In this document: positions 19,280 through 28,071 of the stretch, in pieces
Layout: each line of letters starts with the position of its first letter
Numbering within the stretch: position 1 is the stretch's first letter
Assembly (NCBI RefSeq): GCF_003114815.1
Contig: NZ_BFAZ01000006.1
Span: 1-64,000, forward strand
Length of the DNA stretch: 64,000 bases
From: Leptospira ellinghausenii
Lineage (GTDB): Bacteria; Spirochaetota; Leptospiria; Leptospirales; Leptospiraceae
Direction of reading: 5' to 3'
The notes under the pieces: model-generated
What the model was told of the DNA's origin: nothing
The model's input: only the letters and a program-made list of their open reading frames with translations
Database searches by the model: none
Made by a program: the position numbers and the translations under genes

Positions 19280-19342
19280 AAACGTAATTTGGGAAAGAAT
19301 CGGGAGAATGGCAATCCATTTTATTTCTATGTTAGTTGACAT

Positions 19343-19360
19343 GTGAACCGAACGGTATAC
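19343..19360 (-). promoter_or_regulatory. TetR-type operator candidate upstream of the SDR gene
   Basis: ACCG-AA-CGGT (19347-19356) is a perfect palindrome with a two-base spacer. It sits in an 18-base imperfect palindrome beginning GTGAACCG and ending CGGTATAC. ACCGnnCGGT-like sites are typical of TetR-family repressors. On the minus strand it lies about 65 bases upstream of the SDR start at 19279, where a promoter is expected. Which regulator binds is not known; no regulator gene is adjacent. Confidence 0.5.
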
Positions 19361-19705
19361 TTAATCTAGATACCATTGGAATTTGTATGGTGGTTTTTGA
19401 TTGGATGGGATCATTTTTTTCAAGTTTTCCTTATGTAGAAAGGTAAAATAGGATGATTAGCTAAAGACAGATTCGGTTTCCTGGTAATGGTCTATTGGCG
19501 AAGAGTTTTCTTTTAGTTGGAAATGATTTTGTTTCTATAGTGAATCTCATTACTTTTTATCCATTTCCTTTCCAATCTTTAGGAATAGTACGGATCGAAA
19601 GAAACTGAAAATGAGATGATCCTAAATACTTCCTTTCCCTCTCCATCAAGAGTCAAAGAATGGGGAAGGAACATTCGTTTTTTATAAACCACTGTTATTT
19701 TACGT
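19361..19705. other. Intergenic region between SDR and hybrid kinase genes
   Basis: About 345 bases without a supported gene. It is AT-rich and presumably holds the promoters of the hybrid kinase (plus strand) and part of the SDR promoter (minus strand). No strong hairpin, tRNA or clear coding frame was recognised. Confidence 0.5.
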
Positions 19706-22700
19706 ATGGATTTGTTTCAGGAATTTTTCATCATCTCACCCACCAATGTGTACTTTGTCGAAGGAACTTATAATCCTTGGTTTGTACTATTATCCATTTT
19801 CATTTCCATCCTTGCTTCTTGGATATCTTTATACTTATTACATCGATTCTCAGAAGTTGCGAATCAATTCTCTCGATTTGCGATATTGTTTACAGCTAGT
19901 TTATCTCTAGGTGGTGCAGTTTGGTCCATGCATTTCATTGGAATGATCTCCTTTGAACTTTGTACTACAGTAACATACAATAAGGTAATCACAACATTAT
20001 CCATTCTTCCTAGTTTCATTGCTTCTTTTTTTGCTCTGCAAACCCTCAGTAAAAAACAAATAACGAAATTTGAATTGGTTTCCGTTGGAATTCTAGTTGG
20101 AGTTGGCATCGGATTTATGCATTACATGGGAATGTCTGCTATGCAGATGAAACCAAAATTGATGTACGATCCAATTCTATTTTTGGTTTCACTTATTGTT
20201 GCCATTGCCCTTTCAATTCTATCCATTTTCATCCAATTCCGATTAAAAAACTCAAACCTAAATATTAGAAGTGTTTATTTAACGTTAGTTAGCGGAATAG
20301 TGATGGGTTCTGCTATTTCTGGGATGCATTACACAGGAATGGCAGCAGCTCGTTTTGTTGTGCCAATCGGAACCAGTGTAGACAATTCCACAAATGACCA
20401 AGTATTTTTAGCCTTTTTAGTAGGTTTTGGGAGTTTATTTGTGATTGGATCTGCAGTTGTAACAATTGCATTTATCAGTTATAAGGATTTATTCCAAAAT
20501 TTAGTCAAAAGTGAATCTAGGCTTAGGGCAATCATTGAAACAGCAGCGGATGCCATTGTTATGATCGATACACGTGGCATTGTTCAGGAATTTAATGTAA
20601 CAGCGGAACGAATGTTTGGTTGGTCTTCGAAGGAAATCATTGGGAAAAATGTAAAAATTTTGATGCCAAGTCCCTTTCGCGAAGAACACGATGGATACTT
20701 ATCCAATTATCTGAACACAGGTGAAGCAAAAATCATTGGTATCGGTCGCGAAACAATCGCAGTTCGTAAAGATGGAACTACCTTTCCAATTCGTCTAGCT
20801 ATCGGGCACACCAAACTACCACAAGACGATATTTTCGTTGGACTCATCAGTGATATCTCAGAGAGGATCATGATTGAGAATGCACTAAAAGACAATGAAG
20901 AACAATTAAAATCTTTCATCCAAAACATTCCTGGTGTTGTATACCGGTGTTTAGTAGATGAATACTGGTCTTCTGTTTTTTTAAGTGATGCAATTTTTAC
21001 TTTATCTGGTTATCCTGCGAGTGATTTTTTAGAACCAAATCGTATTCGAAATTTTTCGGACATCATCCATCCGGATGACAGAGAACATGTATCCAATACG
21101 ATACAAAATGCAATCGATACTTTCGATACGTTTGTATTAAATTACCGAATCTTACATAAGAGTGGGGACATTCGTTGGGTTTTGGAATATGGTGGCCTTG
21201 TTTACGACGAAAACAAAGAAGTAAAGTTTTTGGATGGAGTCATACTCGATAACACTGATAGGCGAATGATTGAAGAGGCTCTTATTGAATCAAAAGAGAA
21301 AGCAGAGATGGCTTCCATTACCAAAACCACCTTTTTGGCAAATATGAGTCATGAAATAAGAACTCCTATGAATGCCATTATTGGTTTTACGGAAGTATTA
21401 CTTGCTGACCCTCTACCAAATCCACAAAAAAAACATTTAGAAACGATACGAAATGCAGCAAAATCATTATTACGTTTGTTAAACGATATATTGAATTCAG
21501 CTAAACTTGATCGAGGTTCCGTAGAGTTAGAAGTTTTTGACTTCTCTTTGCTCTCTCTTATAGACCAAGTATCCTCAACATTTGCAATGGAGGCAAAGAA
21601 AAAGGGAATAACTTTTACAACATTTTACTCGGATTTATTGGAAGATTATTATAAAGGGGATAACCTTCGCATCAGGCAAATTTTAACTAATTTGATAGGC
21701 AATGCAATTAAGTTTACAAAAGAAGGGAAAATTCATCTCTCTGTCACACCAAAAGAGAATCAGGTGTTGTTTCATATCCATGACACAGGCATTGGTATAG
21801 CTGAAGACAGACTCGAAAAAATTTTTGAACCATTCACACAAGCTGATGTTTCCATGAGTCGCAGATTTGGTGGGACAGGCCTTGGCACAACCATATCAAA
21901 ACAGTTGGTGGAACTCATGGGTGGGAAAATTTGGGTAGAAAGTAAAATTGGAGAGGGGAGTGATTTTTATTTTAGTTTACCTTTAAAAAAAGGCAATTTA
22001 GAATCTCTCATCCAAAACAAAGAACTTCATTCCCTTCCCAATTTAAAAGTTCTCATTGCCGATGACGTCAAACAAAATGTGGAACTCATCCAAATCTTAA
22101 TGGAAACAAACGGACATAAGGTGCAAATCACTCATAATGGTTTGGAAGCATTAAAAACATTCCAGGTAGATTCTTTTGATTTGGTTCTGATGGACATCCA
22201 AATGCCTGAGATGGATGGATTAGAAGCTACTAAACATATGCGTGAGTTTGAGTCCACCAATTTGCGAAAGCGAACACCAATCATTGCACTTTCTGCAAGT
22301 GTATTTGAAGAGGACAAAGAACAAGCGAGACTCGCTGGAATGGATGGATTTGTATCCAAACCCATTGATGTTGAGGAACTATACGAAGAAATCGCCAAAT
22401 GGATTTTGAAACGTGCAAGTGACAAGGAAGAACAAGTTACGTATGGAACCACAGAGAAACATATTCGTTTGCAAGACGAAAGTTCATTAGAGCAACCTTT
22501 TCTAGAAAAATTTGATTGGGATCGGGGGATTAAAATTTATGGTTCCAAAACAAAGTACATTTCCGTGTTATTCGATTATTTACGTGACCAAGTCAAAAAC
22601 ATTCCAGATATCCAAAATCAAATTACAACACAGAGCCAAATAACGGAAGTGATCCATAAGTGGAAAGGGGTCACTTCGAATTTGGGTTTAAAGTCAGTAT

Positions 22701-23083
22701 TTCAAATTCTAAAAGAATGGGAAAAAGAATCTCATAACGGATCAGAGTTTCACTCATTGTTGAATTTAGTCCAAACGGAATTCCAAAACCTTCTTGGTAT
22801 TTTATCCCAAGGGAATTGGGAAACAGTGCCACCATCCGATCCAAATGAGAAAAAAACTTTGGAACCCTTGGATGCCAAAAAAGCAATCCAACTCATTCAG
22901 AACCTAATCCTCTCGTTTGAAAAGGGAAATCTCAATCCAACTGATTGGTTGGAACTCGAGAAAATACTTTCGTTGCCTCCTTTTCTACCAGAGATTCATA
23001 CAATCACAAAATCCATTGAACATTTTGATTTTGATACAACCATCCAAAGTTTGAAAAAACTGGAAAAACAATTAGGAGATTGA
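19706..23083 (+). CDS. MHYT-domain hybrid histidine kinase with PAS, REC and HPt domains
   Basis: Membrane sensor kinase of 1125 residues. Residues about 1-255 form an MHYT domain with seven predicted TM helices and three signature motifs (MHFIGM, MHYMGM, MHYTGM), thought to bind a metal and sense a diatomic gas. Two PAS domains follow (about 270-385, and 395-525 with PAC-like RWVLEYGGLVYDE). HisKA has the phospho-His in NMSHEIRTPMNA (about 550); the HATPase has N box LTNLIGNAIKFT, G1 HDTGIGIAEDRL and G2 GGTGLGTTISKQL. The receiver has LVLMDIQMPEMDG (Asp about 829). The tail contains an HPt-like motif HKWKGVTSNLGL (His about 983). A complete phosphorelay is thus in one chain. It is followed after three bases by an HD-GYP response regulator. 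Confidence 0.92.
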   Translation: MDLFQEFFIISPTNVYFVEGTYNPWFVLLSIFISILASWISLYLLHRFSEVANQFSRFAILFTASLSLGGAVWSMHFIGMISFELCTTVTYNKVITTLSILPSFIASFFALQTLSKKQITKFELVSVGILVGVGIGFMHYMGMSAMQMKPKLMYDPILFLVSLIVAIALSILSIFIQFRLKNSNLNIRSVYLTLVSGIVMGSAISGMHYTGMAAARFVVPIGTSVDNSTNDQVFLAFLVGFGSLFVIGSAVVTIAFISYKDLFQNLVKSESRLRAIIETAADAIVMIDTRGIVQEFNVTAERMFGWSSKEIIGKNVKILMPSPFREEHDGYLSNYLNTGEAKIIGIGRETIAVRKDGTTFPIRLAIGHTKLPQDDIFVGLISDISERIMIENALKDNEEQLKSFIQNIPGVVYRCLVDEYWSSVFLSDAIFTLSGYPASDFLEPNRIRNFSDIIHPDDREHVSNTIQNAIDTFDTFVLNYRILHKSGDIRWVLEYGGLVYDENKEVKFLDGVILDNTDRRMIEEALIESKEKAEMASITKTTFLANMSHEIRTPMNAIIGFTEVLLADPLPNPQKKHLETIRNAAKSLLRLLNDILNSAKLDRGSVELEVFDFSLLSLIDQVSSTFAMEAKKKGITFTTFYSDLLEDYYKGDNLRIRQILTNLIGNAIKFTKEGKIHLSVTPKENQVLFHIHDTGIGIAEDRLEKIFEPFTQADVSMSRRFGGTGLGTTISKQLVELMGGKIWVESKIGEGSDFYFSLPLKKGNLESLIQNKELHSLPNLKVLIADDVKQNVELIQILMETNGHKVQITHNGLEALKTFQVDSFDLVLMDIQMPEMDGLEATKHMREFESTNLRKRTPIIALSASVFEEDKEQARLAGMDGFVSKPIDVEELYEEIAKWILKRASDKEEQVTYGTTEKHIRLQDESSLEQPFLEKFDWDRGIKIYGSKTKYISVLFDYLRDQVKNIPDIQNQITTQSQITEVIHKWKGVTSNLGLKSVFQILKEWEKESHNGSEFHSLLNLVQTEFQNLLGILSQGNWETVPPSDPNEKKTLEPLDAKKAIQLIQNLILSFEKGNLNPTDWLELEKILSLPPFLPEIHTITKSIEHFDFDTTIQSLKKLEKQLGD

Positions 23084-23086
23084 TAG

Positions 23087-24097
23087 ATGATACAGAATAC
23101 AAAAGCAAAGGTCCTTATCATTGATGATGAACCTACGAATTTACAAATTTTAAACGAAATTCTGAAAAATGATTATATCCTTTTTTTTGCCAAAGATGCG
23201 GAGAAAGGTTGGGAACTTGCAAATCGAGAAAGTCCCGATTTAATTCTTTTGGATGTGATGATGCCAGAAGTCACTGGTTATGAACTCATCCAGAGGTTAA
23301 AAGAAAACCAAAATACAAAATACATTCCTGTGATTTTTGTTACGGCTCTCACTGATGTAGGAGATGAAGAAAAAGGATTTAAGTTAGGTGCTGTCGATTA
23401 TATAACAAAACCGGTAAGTCCCTCCATTGTCATAGCACGGGTCAAAACTCATTTGTCTCTTGTGGATAGTGAAGAAGTCAAAATTACAAGGTTACAAATC
23501 ATCCAAAGATTGGGTATGGCTTCTGAATATAAAGACAATGAAACGGGTATGCATGTCATTCGTATGAGCCACTATTCAAAAACTTTAGCACTTGCCATCG
23601 GATATAGCGAGGAAGGTGCAGAAGAAATTTTGAATGCAGCTCCGATGCATGATGTTGGGAAAATTGGGATCCCAGATTCTATCATCCAAAAACCTGGAAA
23701 ACTCACGGAAGAAGAATGGCAAATCATGAAACGCCATCCTCAAATTGGAGCAGAGATCATCGGAGACCATCATTCTAGTTTGTTAAAATTAGCAAAATCC
23801 ATAGCACTCACTCATCATGAAAAATATGATGGAACCGGATACCCTTACCAATTAAAAGGGGAAAAAATCCCATTAGAAGGTAGGATCATAGCGATTGCTG
23901 ATGTATTTGATGCTTTAACAACCGTAAGACCATACAAAAAAGCATGGGAAGTTGAGGATGCATTGTCTTATTTACAAAAAGAATCGGGAACCCATTTTGA
24001 TCCCCAATTGGTAAAAGAGTTTTTGAAAGTGTTACCAAAAGTTTTAGAAATCAAAGCAGAATGGCCAGAAGATATGGAAAAAATGAACCAATCGTAA
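23087..24097 (+). CDS. Response regulator with HD-GYP domain (c-di-GMP phosphodiesterase-like)
   Basis: The 336-residue protein has an N-terminal receiver (about 8-122; acidic IIDDEP, phospho-Asp in LILLDVMMPEVTG near residue 56, TALTD and the Lys in YITKPVSP) and a C-terminal HD-GYP domain (about 145-320). All signature residues are present: HDVGKIGIPDSI, then HHEKYDGTGYP. Such proteins hydrolyse cyclic di-GMP when the receiver is phosphorylated. Spacing of three bases from the hybrid kinase gene strongly suggests the pair forms one pathway from an MHYT sensor to c-di-GMP. It converges on the aldolase-like genes. Confidence 0.94.
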   Translation: MIQNTKAKVLIIDDEPTNLQILNEILKNDYILFFAKDAEKGWELANRESPDLILLDVMMPEVTGYELIQRLKENQNTKYIPVIFVTALTDVGDEEKGFKLGAVDYITKPVSPSIVIARVKTHLSLVDSEEVKITRLQIIQRLGMASEYKDNETGMHVIRMSHYSKTLALAIGYSEEGAEEILNAAPMHDVGKIGIPDSIIQKPGKLTEEEWQIMKRHPQIGAEIIGDHHSSLLKLAKSIALTHHEKYDGTGYPYQLKGEKIPLEGRIIAIADVFDALTTVRPYKKAWEVEDALSYLQKESGTHFDPQLVKEFLKVLPKVLEIKAEWPEDMEKMNQS

Positions 24098-24144
24098 ATC
24101 TCCAAAACGAAACCGAATTCTTTTGAATGCTGATGATTACTTTT

Positions 24145-24876
24145 TTAGTAGGCTTTAAAACCAGTTGGCCTTTCACCTCGTTTGTAAAATTCCATCGCTT
24201 TTTTTTCGTCATTTAATAAACGACTTTTCGCAATGAATCGAACAAACCATGGAATTTGTTTTATTTTTCCTCCAGTGGCAATGGCCAACAAGTATGCTTT
24301 GGCACATTTTTCAATCAATTCACAATTATAAATTGCTTTTTCGCGAGTGACACTTGTGATGATGATCTCTTCACCTAACATGAATCCATTAGCACCTGAA
24401 GTAAGTATGGGACTAGGTAATACATTTCCATTCAGATCAATTGGTAATTGTAAAACAGGTGCTCCTAATTGCCGGCATTGTTCGTCAAAAACCAAAGGAA
24501 GAGGTCGGTCGAGTGAATGTAAATGAGAACTCCAAGGAGGAATGAATCTCACAATCGCGCCAACATCAGGGCGAATTTTATAAAGGTCAACATGGAAACG
24601 AATTAAGGAAGGAAGAGTCGGTAACGAATCATCTCCACTAAACATCGTATTAGGATTCTCTAAACTATAAATTCCGACAAGAGGTTGTTTTTTTTTACCT
24701 TCCCCTTTCACCATGAGGATCATTTTTCCTTCACCAGGCATTAAAAAGGACAAACTTGCTGTTAGGTTTTGGAACAAACCCTTCGATTCCAATCGGTTCC
24801 ATAGGTCTAGTAACTCCAATTCGTCGGGAGATTGATTTTTCTTCACTCGATTTGTTTTTTTAGCTAGTTGGATCAT
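24145..24876 (-). CDS. Class II aldolase/adducin-like protein lacking metal ligands
   Basis: The 243-residue protein aligns by eye with the class II aldolase/adducin fold and with the neighbouring gene, but its catalytic site is gone. Where active members have the zinc ligands HTH, this one has RFIPPW (residues about 115-121), and the downstream NHG motif reads ANG in ILTSGANGFMLGEE. The helix after it (CELIEKCAKAYLLA) is preserved, so the fold is probably kept. It lies 18 bases downstream of the intact paralogue, suggesting a heteromeric partner or regulatory pseudoenzyme. Function is not known. Confidence 0.75.
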   Translation of the reverse strand: MIQLAKKTNRVKKNQSPDELELLDLWNRLESKGLFQNLTASLSFLMPGEGKMILMVKGEGKKKQPLVGIYSLENPNTMFSGDDSLPTLPSLIRFHVDLYKIRPDVGAIVRFIPPWSSHLHSLDRPLPLVFDEQCRQLGAPVLQLPIDLNGNVLPSPILTSGANGFMLGEEIIITSVTREKAIYNCELIEKCAKAYLLAIATGGKIKQIPWFVRFIAKSRLLNDEKKAMEFYKRGERPTGFKAY

Positions 24877-24894
24877 GATGATTCCTTTTGTTAC

Positions 24895-25566
24895 TTATGT
24901 ATGCCTTGCACTTAAGAAGATCGTATTGATTTGCTTTATGACTCGCGCAGAAAGTCGGTTTGGATTTGGATGATTTTGGATTGATTTACGTAAAAATTCA
25001 GATGCTTCTTTTTCAATTAGTGAAACAGAACGGATCGCTGATTTTAAATCCTTTGCTCCACAAACAATTCCATGGTTTTTGAGTAAGTAACCATTTGTTT
25101 TGTCTGTAATTTTTGATTGAAAGGCACGGACTAAAAAAGAGGTTCCAGAAGGAGCATAAGAAACCATTACCAATCGATCTCCCAATCGTTCTTTTGTTTC
25201 CTTTTCTGATAATATTAAATCTTTTCCAAGTAATGTAATGGCACTTGCTAAAGGTTGGTGAGTGTGTAAACTCACATTGATGTCGGGTCGTTTTTTAAAA
25301 AAACTAGCATGGATTCCACTTTCCGTTGTAGGTTGTTTTGTACCTTCTACCATTTGTAAGGTATCAATGCGTAAGACACAAAGGTCTTCAGGTTTCATTG
25401 TATAATAATCACTTGCAGAAGGAGTGACCACCATATAGGTTTCATCCACGCGTACCGCTAAATTACCACCGATCCCTGCTAAAAAACCAAGATCAGCTAA
25501 CTGAATACAGGCGGTTATCATCTCTTTTTGGATGGATTTGGTTTTTTTTTGGTCGAGGGTCATCAC
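24895..25566 (-). CDS. Class II aldolase/adducin family protein (intact metal site)
   Basis: The 223-residue protein retains the metal site of class II (fuculose-phosphate-type) aldolases and dehydratases: SLHTHQPLASA (HTH, about residues 100-104) and LLKNHGIVCGAK (third His). A Glu precedes in PTTESGIHASFFKKRPD, in the place of the catalytic acid, and GIGGNLAVRV is the phosphate-binding loop region. Possible reactions include cleavage of a sugar phosphate, or a dehydratase/epimerase reaction as in MtnB or AraD; the sequence does not decide. It precedes the metal-free paralogue and is divergent from a SpoIIE phosphatase gene, with a perfect palindrome just upstream. Confidence 0.88.
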   Translation of the reverse strand: MMTLDQKKTKSIQKEMITACIQLADLGFLAGIGGNLAVRVDETYMVVTPSASDYYTMKPEDLCVLRIDTLQMVEGTKQPTTESGIHASFFKKRPDINVSLHTHQPLASAITLLGKDLILSEKETKERLGDRLVMVSYAPSGTSFLVRAFQSKITDKTNGYLLKNHGIVCGAKDLKSAIRSVSLIEKEASEFLRKSIQNHPNPNRLSARVIKQINTIFLSARHT

Positions 25567-25593
25567 GTTTTCCTTCCTTTCCTAGTTTGGATA

Positions 25594-25615
25594 TTAGTCG
25601 ACAAGTGTCGACTAA
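25594..25615. promoter_or_regulatory. Perfect palindromic operator candidate 1
   Basis: TTAGTCGACA and TGTCGACTAA flank the spacer AG, a perfect 22-base palindrome 28 bases upstream of the aldolase start. It matches a second palindrome at 25672. A TGTCGA half-site also occurs near 25630. It is probably the binding site of an unidentified dimeric repressor. Confidence 0.65.
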
Positions 25616-25671
25616 AAAATACTCCCGTTTGTCGATTCGTCCACTGTTTTGGGTTCCTTTTTGTCATTTAA

Positions 25672-25693
25672 TTTATCGACAAATGTCGGTAAA
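25672..25693. promoter_or_regulatory. Palindromic operator candidate 2
   Basis: TTTATCGACA and TGTCGGTAAA flank the spacer AA, one mismatch from a perfect palindrome, sharing TCGACAnATGTCG-type core with the site at 25594. The centres are 78 bases apart. An ATG at 25683 lies inside this site, which argues against it being the start of the phosphatase gene. Confidence 0.6.
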
Positions 25694-25721
25694 ATTGCAA
25701 ACTACACCAGGTTTTGAAGAG

Positions 25722-27578
25722 ATGAAACATGCGTATTTCCCATTGGTCCTTTCTTTCTGCAAACGAACGTTGTCCGTTTGGATCGTGAATGTCCTTGGTC
25801 CTACTGACCAATTTGTGATGCGCCACCGGATTTTGAATGGCACATTGTTTGCGGGACTCATAGCCATGTTAGTTGGACTTGGATCTGAGTTTTTCCGAGA
25901 AGGATTTGAAATGGGAGGATTACTTGCTTTATGGGCAGCATTTGGTTCTACCATTTTATTTTATTATTTATCTCGGGTGAAACGTTACTTTCAAATTTTA
26001 ATTATCCCTACTTTTATCATCAGTTCACTCACTGCCTGTTTACAAATCAAATACAGTGGAGGCATCGTCAGTGCCAATGTGATGTTACTTGCACCCATCC
26101 TTGTGCTGAATATGTTAATTCTCGGTAAAAAATGGGATAGTGTTGCGATCGTTTTTTTTGTTTCCCTCCTGTTTGTGATCAATGAAATCCAAAATGGATT
26201 CCCACATTGGTTTTCCGATTATTCTTCTTTGAAAGCAAGGAGTGAGGATTTCCTCATCACAGCTGTCTCTGTTTTACTATTGTTAGGACTTATGTTACGA
26301 ACACTCAATCGTTCCTATGAAGATGCAATTATGGAAGTAAGTCGCTTGAAGTCACAACAAGATGGTGACTATTATCTCACTTCACTTCTCACTCGTCCGC
26401 TTTCTGGGATACGAAACCACTCAAAATCGGTGTCTTTTTTATCCTATGTCAAACAGAAGAAATCTTTCCATTTTAAGGACAGAGAGTATGAATTGGGAGG
26501 GGATATTTGTGTCACTGACCACATTGTTTTACGTGGGCGTCGTTATTGTGTGTTTGCTAATGGTGATGCCATGGGGAAATCCATGCAAGGGGCAGGTGGA
26601 GTCTTAGTTTTTGGTACAGCGTTTCGTGCTCTCATTGAACGAACGAATCGAGAAGGGATATTATCCTACTACTTCCCCGAACGTTGGTTACACACAGCAC
26701 TCAATGATTTGAATAATGTTTTTGAAGGGTTTGATGGATCGATGTCAATGTCCTTACTTTTTGGTCTTGTTGATGAAAAAAATGGATATATGTACTATAT
26801 TAATGCGGAACATCCTTTCCCGATACGATACCGAGAGGGAAAAGCACAGTTTCTTTCCGAACAAGCCACTAATTTTAAATTAGGGATGCAAAAAGAAAGA
26901 GCAAAGATTGAAACCTGCTGGATTCGTCCTGGAGACACCATAATTCTAGGAAGTGATGGTAGAGATGATTTGGATTTGGGGATGGATGAATCCAAAAATC
27001 GAGTTATCAATTTTGATCATACTTCGATCTTACGACAAGTGGAAGAAACGAAAGGTGAGGTAAGTGCATTGGGATTACGATTACAATCTATCGGTGAGTT
27101 AACAGATGATTTGTCTTTTCTCAGCATAAAATTCCAACCAATCGAACACCCGAGAATGAATTTTCGATCCAAAACAATCGAAAAGTGCATCCTATTGGTA
27201 GAGAAAGACCAAAATTTAGAGGCATTACAAGTTTTAGAGAAAGAGTTAGCGATTGAAAATGAGAATCCACTGTTTTGGAAAGTATTGTACCAATTGTATC
27301 GTAAACTAGGTAGGTATTCTTTGGCGGGACAAGCTGCTGAATCTTTTTCGAATCTCCACCCTTCAGGTTTACAGATGATTTGGAATGGTGTCATACAATA
27401 TGCGAAAGCCGGTATGATAGAAGAAGCCATCGATTTAGCAGAGAGACTTTATAGTCGAAAACCAGATGTTTTACCAGTATTAAAAGTCCTAATCAAATTG
27501 TACCAAAAATCAAAACGTCCTGAACGTGCTAAGGAAGTTGTGTCGATTTACCATAAGTTGAAATCATCTACAAATTGA
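25722..27578 (+). CDS. Membrane-bound SpoIIE/PP2C phosphatase with TPR-like tail
   Basis: About 618 residues from the ATG at 25722 (alternatives at 25587 and 25683 overlap operator-like palindromes). N-terminal half: about six TM helices (e.g. LFAGLIAMLVGLGSEF, IVFFVSLLFVI, LITAVSVLLLLGLML), followed by a coiled-coil-like linker. The catalytic SpoIIE/PP2C domain has GGDICV, FANGDAMGKSMQGAGG (Asp metal ligands), SLLFGLVD, INAEHPFPIRYREG and IILGSDGRDDLDLG. The last 130 residues look like tetratricopeptide repeats (KVLYQLYRKLGRYSLAGQAAE and further). Such enzymes dephosphorylate STAS anti-anti-sigma factors; a STAS protein exists at 57727, but a link is only inferred. Confidence 0.88.
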   Translation: MKHAYFPLVLSFCKRTLSVWIVNVLGPTDQFVMRHRILNGTLFAGLIAMLVGLGSEFFREGFEMGGLLALWAAFGSTILFYYLSRVKRYFQILIIPTFIISSLTACLQIKYSGGIVSANVMLLAPILVLNMLILGKKWDSVAIVFFVSLLFVINEIQNGFPHWFSDYSSLKARSEDFLITAVSVLLLLGLMLRTLNRSYEDAIMEVSRLKSQQDGDYYLTSLLTRPLSGIRNHSKSVSFLSYVKQKKSFHFKDREYELGGDICVTDHIVLRGRRYCVFANGDAMGKSMQGAGGVLVFGTAFRALIERTNREGILSYYFPERWLHTALNDLNNVFEGFDGSMSMSLLFGLVDEKNGYMYYINAEHPFPIRYREGKAQFLSEQATNFKLGMQKERAKIETCWIRPGDTIILGSDGRDDLDLGMDESKNRVINFDHTSILRQVEETKGEVSALGLRLQSIGELTDDLSFLSIKFQPIEHPRMNFRSKTIEKCILLVEKDQNLEALQVLEKELAIENENPLFWKVLYQLYRKLGRYSLAGQAAESFSNLHPSGLQMIWNGVIQYAKAGMIEEAIDLAERLYSRKPDVLPVLKVLIKLYQKSKRPERAKEVVSIYHKLKSSTN

Positions 27579-27785
27579 GGGATCGCTTTATGAATATGGT
27601 AAAATCGTATGTAATTCTTTGTATCATCGTATGAGATTTCAGGATTGAATGCATTCTGATTTTAAATTGGAAAGAAATTAGGTCAGATCATCTTTAGAAA
27701 ATAAAAATGAATTTACTTTTTAGAATCCAACCATTGTTATCGTTTCCAGACGGAAGATAGAACCAATCTTCATAAGGTTACATGT

Positions 27786-28064
27786 ATGGAAGAAAACGAA
27801 ACAATAGAAATGCCCGTAGTAATGGAAGAACCTGCTCCTGAAGTAACAGTTGTTGCGAAAAAAGCAGCTCCTAAAAAGAAGAAAGCAGCCAAAAAGAAAG
27901 CGGCAAAGAAAAAAAGAGCAAAAAAAGCAGCTCCTAAGAAGAAGAAGGCAGCTAAAAAGAAAAAAGCAGCCAAGAAAAAAACAAAGAAAGTTGCTCCTAA
28001 AAAGAAGAAAATAGCAAAGAAGAAAGCATCTAAGAAAAGAGCGGCAAAGAAAAAACGACGTTAA
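27786..28064 (+). CDS. Histone H1-like Lys/Ala-rich DNA-binding protein
   Basis: The 92-residue protein has an acidic N-terminus (about 20 residues) and a C-terminal 70 residues made almost only of Lys, Ala, Arg and Pro in degenerate repeats of the form KKAAPKKKKAAKK, ending KKKRR. This is the composition of the C-terminal tail of eukaryotic histone H1 and of bacterial Hc1/AlgP-like nucleoid proteins. It probably binds DNA non-specifically. Start: ATG 27786 with AAGG about ten bases upstream; an overlapping ATG at 27782 is in another frame. Not in an operon; a strongly folded inverted repeat follows. The opposite-strand open frame over it is an artefact of the repeat composition. Confidence 0.85.
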   Translation: MEENETIEMPVVMEEPAPEVTVVAKKAAPKKKKAAKKKAAKKKRAKKAAPKKKKAAKKKKAAKKKTKKVAPKKKKIAKKKASKKRAAKKKRR

Positions 28065-28071
28065 TCCCTTT

